NCBI GenBank assembly: GCA_049306275.1
Contig: JBAQQB010000194.1
Location: forward strand, 1 to 34,389
Origin: JADJTT01 sp049306275
Lineage (GTDB): Bacteria; Bacteroidota; Bacteroidia; Chitinophagales; Saprospiraceae
Direction: 5' to 3'
DNA length: 34,389 nucleotides
The notes beneath the pieces are model-generated. The model ran no database searches and was not told the DNA's origin. It worked only from the letters and a program-made list of their open reading frames with translations. Below are positions 25,152 to 31,761 of this stretch, in pieces (positions within the stretch are counted from its first letter, which is position 1; each line of letters opens with the position of its first letter). The position numbers were made by a program, and so were the translations under genes.

Positions 25152-26525
25152 ACACCCCTCCACCAAGTCCCGCCCCGCGGGACCTCCACCCAGGCCCAAA
25201 GGGCCCTCCACACTCCACACTCCACTCTCATCAAAAACCTCCTAATCATCTCCCCCCACTTCCCCCCCTTCAACGGCGCCGACATGCACCGCATACGGCA
25301 AAGCCTGGGGTATTACGAGGAATTTGGCTGGAAACCCACCGTGGTCACCGTACACTCCGACTACGTGGAGGGCGCGCAAGACCCCCTGCTCGAACAAACC
25401 CTTCCGGAAGGCCTGCGCGTCATACGCGTGAAGGCTTTTTCTACGAAATACACCCGAAAGGTGGGGCTGGGCAGCCTGGCCCTGCGCTCGCTGTGGTTCT
25501 ACTGGCGCGCCGTCAATAAACTCTTGAAAGAAGAGCGCTTCGACCTGGTGTTCTTCTCCACCACCCAATTCCCCGTCATGATACTGGGCGCCTACTGGAA
25601 GCGCCGCTTCGGCATCCCCTTCGTCATCGACATGCAGGACCCCTGGCATACCGACTACTACCTCTCCAAACCCAAATCGGAACGGCCGCCGAAATACTGG
25701 TTCGCCTACCGCCTCAACAAATGGCTGGAGCCCATCGCCATGCGCCGCGTGGATGCCATTATCGCCGTGACTTCGGCCTATTGCGATACGCTAAGGGAGC
25801 GATATCCCCATATTTCTGAAAGTCAGTGCCATGAGATACCATTCGGCGTCTCCCCCAAAGACTACGAAGTAGCCGAATCCCATACCGAAGAGCCACCTTA
25901 TTTCCAGGCGGCCAAAGACCGTCTGAGGATTGTGTATACCGGCGTCGTCAACTCCGCCATGCTGATCACTATCAGGGCCATACTGACCGCCTTCCGCAAT
26001 GGACTGCCAGAGACCCCCCGTTGGGAAGGAGTCCATTTCTTCTTCATCGGCACCAACTATGCGCCGGAGGGGATGCAAAAGCAAATGGTAGCGCCCATCG
26101 CATCGGAACTGGGCATTTCGGCGCATGTTACGGAAATCACCGGCCGCATCGGCTATTTTGAAGCCCTCAAAATCCAGCAATCGGCCGATCTGCTCCTGCT
26201 CCCCGGCACACAGGACGAGGCCTACACCCCCTCGAAGGTCTACAACTATGTGGCCTCCCGGAAGCCCATTTTTACTGTTTTTCACCAGAAAAGCAACGTC
26301 AATGCCATCCTGAAAAATCTGGGCCGGCCCGTCCAGGTCAACTTCTCCTCCGGAGAATCCGCCGACAGCCTCGCAGACCGGATACTCCCCGCCTTGGTCC
26401 AGGAAATTGCCCGCCTCCCCTTCATGCCCGACACCGACTGGGAAGCCTTCGGGCCGTATACGGCGAAGGAGCGGGCGAGGAAACAGGTGGAGGTGTTTTT
26501 TGAAGTGGAGAAGGTGAGGAGGTGA
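25137..26525 (+). CDS. Glycosyltransferase, GT4-like (GT-B)
   Basis: The conserved fold begins with IKNLLIISPHFPPFNGADMH at nt 25230. Donor-domain motifs are RIVYTGVVNS near nt 25925 and TPSKVYNYVASRKPIFTV near nt 26226. The only in-frame ATG/GTG/TTG upstream of nt 25230 is TTG 25137, inside a palindrome, which would translate the repeat DNA as a 31-residue low-complexity tail. ATG 25284 would remove the first strand. The codon where MKNLL would be expected is ATC (25230), so initiation is unclear. The 3' end runs into a GGTGAGG-type repeat. It probably adds a residue of the surface glycan. Confidence 0.82.
   Translation: MSNLYTPLHQVPPRGTSTQAQRALHTPHSTLIKNLLIISPHFPPFNGADMHRIRQSLGYYEEFGWKPTVVTVHSDYVEGAQDPLLEQTLPEGLRVIRVKAFSTKYTRKVGLGSLALRSLWFYWRAVNKLLKEERFDLVFFSTTQFPVMILGAYWKRRFGIPFVIDMQDPWHTDYYLSKPKSERPPKYWFAYRLNKWLEPIAMRRVDAIIAVTSAYCDTLRERYPHISESQCHEIPFGVSPKDYEVAESHTEEPPYFQAAKDRLRIVYTGVVNSAMLITIRAILTAFRNGLPETPRWEGVHFFFIGTNYAPEGMQKQMVAPIASELGISAHVTEITGRIGYFEALKIQQSADLLLLPGTQDEAYTPSKVYNYVASRKPIFTVFHQKSNVNAILKNLGRPVQVNFSSGESADSLADRILPALVQEIARLPFMPDTDWEAFGPYTAKERARKQVEVFFEVEKVRR
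25156..25229. repeat. CTCCACC mini-hairpin chain plus heptanucleotide repeat
   Basis: CTCCACCAA, hairpin GTCCCGC-CCC-GCGGGAC, CTCCACCCA and hairpin GGCCC-AAA-GGGCC lead into CTCCACA, CTCCACA, CTCCACT (25206-25226). This is the same linker as in the array at 1-135. The heptamer run ends exactly where the conserved part of the next glycosyltransferase begins. Confidence 0.8.
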
Positions 26526-26616
26526 GGAGTGGAGGGGGAAGAGGATTACCACTAGGAACTAAATACTGCTTATATTCGTTAAATATTGAATTGCGTTCAA
26601 GTTACTTATCGCCATC

Positions 26617-26835
26617 ATGGAACAAATCATCATCAAGCTTAAGGACCAGAGCAAACGAAGTTTTCTCCTCGAACTTTTGGCCCAGTTTGACTTCCTGGAA
26701 CTGCAAGTCAAGCAGGAAGCCAAGGGCAAATCGAAGGAAACACCCTACGATTTTTTTCAATCCGCAGGCTTATTTGAAGGTAGGGATATCAATGCCGATC
26801 AACTGAGGAAAGAAGCATGGCGAATCAGCAATTAG
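26617..26835 (+). CDS. Small antitoxin-like protein with 3' end altered by deletion
   Basis: This 72-residue protein begins with a short strand, then KDQSKRSFLLELLAQFDFLE and a charged tail ending QLRKEAWRISN. It resembles antitoxins encoded before PIN toxins. Its last codons are read from DNA that, in another frame, encodes the C-terminus of a PIN toxin (26822-26962). The two reading frames therefore appear fused by an internal deletion. A weak -7-like TATATTCG stands at 26571-26578. Confidence 0.6.
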   Translation: MEQIIIKLKDQSKRSFLLELLAQFDFLELQVKQEAKGKSKETPYDFFQSAGLFEGRDINADQLRKEAWRISN

Positions 26836-26962
26836 TCATAAGCTCAACCTTCCGGATGCCATTATTGCAGCAACTGCCCTTCATTTCCAGATACCCTTAT
26901 TCACAATTAACATCCGGGATTTCAGATTCATTCCGGAATTGAGCCTATACACAGCAAAATAA
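26822..26962 (+). pseudogene. C-terminal remnant of a PIN-domain toxin
   Basis: Frame 2 reads SHKLNLPDAIIAATALHFQI, then PLFTINIRDFRFIPELSLYTAK and a stop. This is the characteristic last third of VapC-type PIN toxins, with LPDAIIAATA carrying a catalytic aspartate and T-x-N-x-x-DF the last acidic site. The N-terminal two thirds, including the first catalytic aspartate, and any start codon are absent. The toxin is dead while its antitoxin-like partner upstream remains open. Confidence 0.75.
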
Positions 26963-27015
26963 TTGCCCTTTCTCTTCTTCTCGCTCGCGAGGGTCTCCGC
27001 CCCGACGTTTACCCC

Positions 27016-27074
27016 CCTCTCCACCCAGTCCCGCCACGCGGGACCTCCACCCAATCCGCGAAGGGCCCTCCACT
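27016..27074. repeat. CTCCACCCA mini-hairpin chain before a glycosyltransferase
   Basis: CTCCACCCA, hairpin GTCCCGC-CAC-GCGGGAC, CTCCACCCA, an imperfect CCGCGAAGGG hairpin and CCTCCAC. It is followed by AAACGCCAA about 10 bp before the start codon, as at the left end of the window. Confidence 0.8.
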
Positions 27075-27094
27075 TAAAACGCTAAACGCCAACC

Positions 27095-28225
27095 TTGAAA
27101 AAACTCGCCATCCTCACCACCCACCCGATCCAATACTACGCCCCGGTCTTCCGCCTGCTCACCGAGCGCGGCAAGATCGAGGTCAAAGTATTCTATTCCC
27201 GCCCCCCCGAAACCACTCAATACGACAAAGGCTTCGGAAGAATAGTAGAGTGGGATATACCCCTGCTGGAGGGGTATGCGTATGAATATTTGGAAATGGG
27301 CGAAGTGTCGCCCATTTCCAAATATTCTCCTGATGCAGTTTTAGTGTTTGGCTGGAGTTTTCCGGGGCATTTGAAAGCCATGCGGATGCTTAAGGGAAAA
27401 ACAGCGGTTTGGTTCCGCGGAGATTCAACGCTGCTCGACGAGCGCCCCGGCCTGCGCCAATGGGCACGACGCCTCTTCCTGCGCTGGGTGTACAGCCATG
27501 TGGACAAAGCCTTCTACGTCGGCACGCACAACAAACACTACTTCCTGGCGCACGGCCTGCGCGAAGACCAGCTCGTCTTCGCCCCCCACGCCATCGACAA
27601 CGAGCGCTTTGCGGATAACGAGGAGCGGCAGTACGAGACGCGGGCTCGCGCCTGGCGGCAGGAGCTGGGCTTTGCCGACAACGATGTCGTAGTGCTCTTC
27701 GCCGGCAAGTTCGAGCCCAAAAAAGACCCGCTGCTGCTGCTGGAAGCCGTGCAACGAATCGGCCCCTCCCTCAAGCTCATCATGGTGGGCAATGGCGTAT
27801 TGGAAAACGAAGTGAAAGCCATCATCTCCTGCAACCCCAACATGCGCTGGCTGGAGTTCCAGAACCAGACGATGATGCCCGTGATCTACCGCCTGGGCGA
27901 CATCTTCTGCTTGCCCTCCCGCGGGCCGGGCGAGACCTGGGGGTTGGCTGTGAATGAGGCGATGGCCTGTGGCCGCCCCGTTATCGCCAGCACCCAATGC
28001 GGCTGCGCCACAGACCTGGTCATCGACGGCCAAACCGGCCACCAATTCCAGGCCGGCGACCTCGCCTCCCTCACCGCCGCCCTCCAGAAAACCCTGACGA
28101 GCGACCTCCGGCTTCTATCCGGCCAAGCCAAAAACCTGATGCAAGAAACCTGGAACTTCTCCACCCAAGTCCATATCTTTGAGCAACAACTGTTCACGCT
28201 CAACTCTCAACTCTCAACTAATTGA
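27095..28225 (+). CDS. Glycosyltransferase, GT4 family
   Basis: This is a GT-B enzyme of 376 residues. It starts at TTG with the conserved strand KKLAILTTHPIQYYAPVFRL. The donor domain has LFAGKFEPKKDPLLLLEAV near residues 202-220 and a complete E-x7-E motif in GPGETWGLAVNEAMACGRPV near 273-292. The C-terminal LNSQLSTN is encoded by a (CTCAACT)x3 heptamer run (28199-28219), so repeat DNA has become coding. The stop overlaps the next start (TTGA). Confidence 0.9.
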   Translation: MKKLAILTTHPIQYYAPVFRLLTERGKIEVKVFYSRPPETTQYDKGFGRIVEWDIPLLEGYAYEYLEMGEVSPISKYSPDAVLVFGWSFPGHLKAMRMLKGKTAVWFRGDSTLLDERPGLRQWARRLFLRWVYSHVDKAFYVGTHNKHYFLAHGLREDQLVFAPHAIDNERFADNEERQYETRARAWRQELGFADNDVVVLFAGKFEPKKDPLLLLEAVQRIGPSLKLIMVGNGVLENEVKAIISCNPNMRWLEFQNQTMMPVIYRLGDIFCLPSRGPGETWGLAVNEAMACGRPVIASTQCGCATDLVIDGQTGHQFQAGDLASLTAALQKTLTSDLRLLSGQAKNLMQETWNFSTQVHIFEQQLFTLNSQLSTN

Positions 28226-29673
28226 GGTACCTCCTCCTCTACATCCCCTTCTTCATCTCCCTCCTGTTCTGGGGCGCCCATGAGCTGACCTACTGGACAG
28301 CCTGGGCGGGATCGTGGTACATCCTCTTGCTGGTGTTTGGAGGGCTGATCAAGCGTCCGCCGGAGCGGAAGCCCTGGGCGCAGCAATTGCTGAGGCCGCT
28401 GTACCTGCCACATGCGATCTTTGCGGTGTATGTGGCCCTGAGTTCGGTCTTTTACTTTCTACACGCCAAAGGCTATTTTTATTTCACCAAAACCGGCGAC
28501 GGCAGGGAGGCGGAGCATATTGAGCTCATCGCCTACGCCCAACAGCTCTACCTGCTGGGGCATGCGGCGCTGGTGCACGGGCTGCTCGTAGCCTCGCGGT
28601 ACAAACAGCCCAAATTTCACCTTACGTTCAAGAGCTATTCAGGGGGTGCGCTGGCGCTGGCCCTGGGCGCTTCGGGCATGGTGATCCTGCTGAAGCTCAT
28701 CCCCGGACTGGGCCAGTTTGCCGTCAAATTCGACGCCCTGAGCCTGGTGGCGAGCATCATTGCCGTGGCCCTGGTCTTGCCCGAGCGCAAATGGGGCTAT
28801 TCTCTGCTGGCTGTCGCCCTGTTCGGCTTCAACCTCTATCAGTCGGCCCTGACGGGATTCAAGGAGGCGGTGCTCGTACCCCTGATCATTTTGGGCGCCT
28901 TGCTCTATCCGCAATACAAGCGGCTGGTGCTGCTCACCGCCCCTGCCGCGCTGGTCGTGCTGCTCTTCGTGCTGCCCTTCGTGACCCAATACATCCGGGA
29001 CGAGTCCTGGTCGGGAGGCAAGGAAGCCGGCCAGGCCGCTACCGAAGCCCTGGAAAACCTTCAGGAAACCAGCACCGACGAGCTCGTGAGCGGCAACTGG
29101 GGCTTTTTCACCTACCGTTTTTCGGAAATATCGCTATTCACCAAATACCTCGGCAATGTGCCGGAGAACCGGCCTTTTTACGCCTTCCAGCTGATCGAGC
29201 AGGCCCTGACCGGCCTCGTGCCCTCCGCCCTCTACCCCGGGAAGCCCTTCATGGAATCAGTGGTCATGGACCGGGTGCTGGAAAACGGCATCATCGAGTG
29301 GTATTCGCTCGACAAAGTCTCCGCCAAACCGCAGATCGTGGTCGACGGCTACCTCTCCTTCGGCGAGTTCGGGGTCTGGATATTCTGCTTTGTCATCGGC
29401 CTGCTCTCCGCCACCGCCTCCGTGCTGGCCGAGCGCCTTTTCGGCGGCTATCTCTGGGGCACCGCCCTGGTGTACACCGGCCTGTTCCAGATATTCTGGC
29501 GCGGCAACTGCATCGAGTTTATGGCAAATACGGTGTTTTGGAGCTTTGTGACGATGGCCTTGCTGTTTCTGATATCCCGGGCACTCGGGCTGGTGAAGAA
29601 AAACCCTCCACCCTCCACCCTACGCACTCCACACTCAACCCTCAACACTCACCCATCACCATCCTCCACATAA
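28222..29673 (+). CDS. O-antigen polymerase-like (Wzy-type) membrane protein
   Basis: This 483-residue hydrophobic protein has roughly ten or more membrane segments, starting with YLLLYIPFFISLLFWGAHEL and ending with FWSFVTMALLFLISRALGL. A long loop between residues about 260 and 330 contains EISLFTKYLGNVPENRPFYA and SALYPGKPFMESVVMDRVL, resembling the periplasmic loop of O-antigen polymerase/ligase family proteins. It probably joins lipid-linked repeat units outside the membrane. The C-terminal 25 residues (PPPSTLRTPHSTLN...) are read from heptamer repeats and the left copy of the 52-bp direct repeat. The start is TTG in a TTGA overlap. Confidence 0.78.
   Translation: MRYLLLYIPFFISLLFWGAHELTYWTAWAGSWYILLLVFGGLIKRPPERKPWAQQLLRPLYLPHAIFAVYVALSSVFYFLHAKGYFYFTKTGDGREAEHIELIAYAQQLYLLGHAALVHGLLVASRYKQPKFHLTFKSYSGGALALALGASGMVILLKLIPGLGQFAVKFDALSLVASIIAVALVLPERKWGYSLLAVALFGFNLYQSALTGFKEAVLVPLIILGALLYPQYKRLVLLTAPAALVVLLFVLPFVTQYIRDESWSGGKEAGQAATEALENLQETSTDELVSGNWGFFTYRFSEISLFTKYLGNVPENRPFYAFQLIEQALTGLVPSALYPGKPFMESVVMDRVLENGIIEWYSLDKVSAKPQIVVDGYLSFGEFGVWIFCFVIGLLSATASVLAERLFGGYLWGTALVYTGLFQIFWRGNCIEFMANTVFWSFVTMALLFLISRALGLVKKNPPPSTLRTPHSTLNTHPSPSST
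29604..29652. repeat. Degenerate heptanucleotide array (CCCTCCA/CACTCAA)
   Basis: Seven consecutive heptamers: CCCTCCA twice, CCCTACG, CACTCCA, CACTCAA, CCCTCAA and CACTCAC. It lies at the 3' end of the polymerase-like gene and runs into the 52-bp direct repeat. Confidence 0.75.
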
Positions 29674-29702
29674 CCCCGTCCTACTGGCCCGCCACCATCT
29701 AC
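29651..29702 (+). repeat. Left copy of perfect 52-bp direct repeat; 5' fragment of a glycosyltransferase gene
   Basis: These 52 bp are identical to 31710-31761. They encode ITILHITPSYWPATIY, the first 16 residues of the glycosyltransferase that resumes at 31714. After 29702 the frame departs into unrelated sequence. The 2,007 bp between the copies carry two complete accessory genes. Confidence 0.9.
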
Positions 29703-29717
29703 TTTGAGGAACGGCAT

Positions 29718-29735
29718 CAGGAATTTTTTTTCCTG
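29718..29735. repeat. Small perfect hairpin with a T6 loop at the left end of the inserted cassette
   Basis: CAGGAA-TTTTTT-TTCCTG, 15 bp inside the left border of the insertion. It could be a terminal structure of the cassette or a terminator for the glycan operon. Confidence 0.5.
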
Positions 29736-29772
29736 AAAATCGTTATCTTTATTAGTCAAATTCAGCATTCTT

Positions 29773-30342
29773 ATGCCAACTACCATTCATATCAATGCAA
29801 AAGACCTGGACCTGAATGCCATTAGTTCCATTCAGGAAATCTTTGGCAATGCGGATCTCGAAATCAGGTCAGTTGGCGCCGGCGATACGCCGCCTCCCTT
29901 ATCGGAGGAAGAATGCTGGGCTTTGATCAGCCTGCTCGATTGGTCGTTCGGGGATCAGGACGATGAAAAGGTCGTTGCCCCTCTTGTGGAAAAACTCCAA
30001 TCCCTCTCCATCGCCAACATCTACCAATTTGCAGACTGGCTGTCTGAAAAGCTCTGGAACCTCGACACCCAATCTCATGCCCAGGTTTTCCTTGAGCAAG
30101 ATGACTACCTCTCCGTCGACGATTTCCTCTATGCCCGCTGCGCCGTCGTCGCAAACGGCAAGGATTTCTACGAGCGCGTCCTCCACCATCCCGCTGAAAT
30201 GCCTACGGAAGTTACTTTTGAGGCGCTGCTGTATCTTCCGCAGGAGGCCTACAATAAAAAGACGGGGAAAGACATGGTCTATATCCCTCCCTTCAACTTT
30301 GAAACCTACGGTAACCAAAAAGGCTGGGGGAAAGAGGCGTGA
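29773..30342 (+). CDS. DUF4240-like protein with antitoxin-like N-terminus
   Basis: Residues about 44-165 resemble DUF4240: EEECWALISLLDWSFGD, a PLVEKLQSLSIANIYQFADW helix pair, then VDDFLYARCAVVANGKDFYE and a trailing YLPQEAYNKKTG. Residues 1-36 (TIHINAKDLDLNAISSIQEI...) look like the short strand-helix module that opens many Bacteroidota antitoxins. The fusion is my reading and needs a profile search. It is the first gene of the inserted cassette, 93 bp before the ATPase, with a weak TATCTTTA -7-like box at 29744-29751. No enzyme function is claimed. Confidence 0.6.
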   Translation: MPTTIHINAKDLDLNAISSIQEIFGNADLEIRSVGAGDTPPPLSEEECWALISLLDWSFGDQDDEKVVAPLVEKLQSLSIANIYQFADWLSEKLWNLDTQSHAQVFLEQDDYLSVDDFLYARCAVVANGKDFYERVLHHPAEMPTEVTFEALLYLPQEAYNKKTGKDMVYIPPFNFETYGNQKGWGKEA

Positions 30343-30374
30343 AAAAGGCCATAGGAAAATTCCCTGGCAAATCC

Positions 30375-30405
30375 TTGACAAGCTGGTTTTTATTGCCTAA
30401 ATTTG
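30375..30405 (+). promoter_or_regulatory. Consensus Bacteroidota promoter of the cassette ATPase
   Basis: TTG (30375-30377), a 20-nt spacer and TAAATTTG (30398-30405) fit TTG-N19-21-TAnnTTTG exactly. Transcription would begin near 30412, about 24 nt before the GTG start of the ATPase. The ATPase can therefore be expressed apart from the DUF4240-like gene. Confidence 0.7.
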
Positions 30406-30435
30406 GATGAAAGTTCCAAAATAGATGATTAAATC

Positions 30436-31689
30436 GTGTTGCTTGAATTTAACATAGAAAACTTCCGCTCTTTCCGCGACCCGCAAAGCTTCTCCATGAT
30501 CCCGGACGAAGGGAAGAAGGAAGCGCCGGAGCACATCCTGGAAATATCCGGCAAATACCAGGCCCTCAGGTCGGCCGTGATCTACGGGGCCAACGCATCC
30601 GGCAAGAGCAATTTCATGCGCGCGCTGCAGGCATTGCGCAACGCCGTGCTCACCACCGCCGACCTGGCGCCCGATGAGGAGATCGGAAGCTACGATCCCT
30701 TCCGTTTCAATCCGCGCACCGCCGCCGCGCCCTGCACTTTTCAGATCGACTTCATGGCCGGGAATATCCGGTATCACTATCATGCTTCCTTCCTCCAACG
30801 GGAGATTGTGGAAGAACGCCTGCTTTTTTACCCGGAAGGCCGCGAATCAAAGCTTTTCATCCGGAAAGGCCAGCAGTTTGAATTTGGCGATTACCTCAAA
30901 GGGCAAAAATCGGTCGTTTCCCGGCTTACCGGCAAAAACCAGCTCTTTCTCTCCAAAGCCGCCCGCAACAACATGGAGCAGCTGGAACCCGTGTATCATT
31001 TCTTCGCCAAAGACCTCATGCCCATTCCCTTTCTCGATAACTGGACCGACAATCTTTACATCGACAGGATTGCCAGGGAACTGACATCCGGCAGCTCCGG
31101 AAAATTTCTGGAGAACTTCAAGCTGCTGGTCAAAAGTTTCGACACGGGTATCCGCGATTTCAAAATATCCAAACCGCTTGCGCCCCTGCCCGGCAAAGAA
31201 TACGAAATCCTCATTGAACACGACGTGTGCGACGATGCCGGTGTGCAGCAAGGACTCGCCGCCTATCCGATAGAGGAGGAATCCGGCGGCACCCAAAAGC
31301 TTTTCGTGCTTGGCGGACTGATACTGCGGGCGCTCATGAATGGCCGTATCATCGTGATCGACGAATTTGAGCGAAGCCTGCACCCGCTCATCAGCAGCTA
31401 CCTGATCCAGTTGTTCCACGACCCGAACATCAACACGGCCGGCGCCCAGCTGGTCCTGGCCACGCACGACACCAACCTGCTGAGCAGCAACAACTTCCGC
31501 CGCGACCAGATATGGATTGCCGAAAAAGACCAGTCCGGCGCCTCCGAGCTGTTTTCCCTGGCCGATGTGCGGGGTATTCTCAAAGACGCGCCCTACGAGA
31601 AATGGTACCTCTCCGGCCGCCTCGGCGGCATCCCCTCCATCCAGCGCCTCGATTTCGAACTGAACTATATTGCGGATGAGAAGGAGTAG
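30436..31689 (+). CDS. COG1106-type AAA/ABC-like ATPase in the inserted cassette
   Basis: This 417-residue paralog of the protein at 23018-24343 has Walker A GANASGKS at residues 51-58, the signature-like ESGGTQKLFVL near 284-294, Walker B IIVIDEFE near 305-312 and the switch histidine in LATHDTNLLSS near 341-351. It starts at GTG, 24-30 nt after a consensus promoter. Members of this family are ATPases of AbiL-like and related defence systems. The RloB-type partner is missing; the only companion is the DUF4240-like protein. It ends 20 bp before the right 52-bp repeat. Confidence 0.87.
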   Translation: MLLEFNIENFRSFRDPQSFSMIPDEGKKEAPEHILEISGKYQALRSAVIYGANASGKSNFMRALQALRNAVLTTADLAPDEEIGSYDPFRFNPRTAAAPCTFQIDFMAGNIRYHYHASFLQREIVEERLLFYPEGRESKLFIRKGQQFEFGDYLKGQKSVVSRLTGKNQLFLSKAARNNMEQLEPVYHFFAKDLMPIPFLDNWTDNLYIDRIARELTSGSSGKFLENFKLLVKSFDTGIRDFKISKPLAPLPGKEYEILIEHDVCDDAGVQQGLAAYPIEEESGGTQKLFVLGGLILRALMNGRIIVIDEFERSLHPLISSYLIQLFHDPNINTAGAQLVLATHDTNLLSSNNFRRDQIWIAEKDQSGASELFSLADVRGILKDAPYEKWYLSGRLGGIPSIQRLDFELNYIADEKE

Positions 31690-31709
31690 CCGGCGGTAAA
31701 ACACCCTCA

Positions 31710-31761
31710 ACCCATCACCATCCTCCACATAACCCCGTCCTACTGGCCCGCCACCATCTAC
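31710..31761 (+). repeat. Right copy of perfect 52-bp direct repeat
   Basis: Identical to 29651-29702 over 52 bp. A further short match, CCCTCAA, lies upstream of both copies, with a 6-nt length difference. It forms the 5' end of the surviving glycosyltransferase gene. Confidence 0.9.

Noticed and set aside
28791..29825. 344-residue open frame inside the polymerase gene
   Set aside because: Arginine/proline-rich shadow of a GC-rich gene. Only its last part, the glycosyltransferase 5' fragment at 29655-29702, is meaningful.
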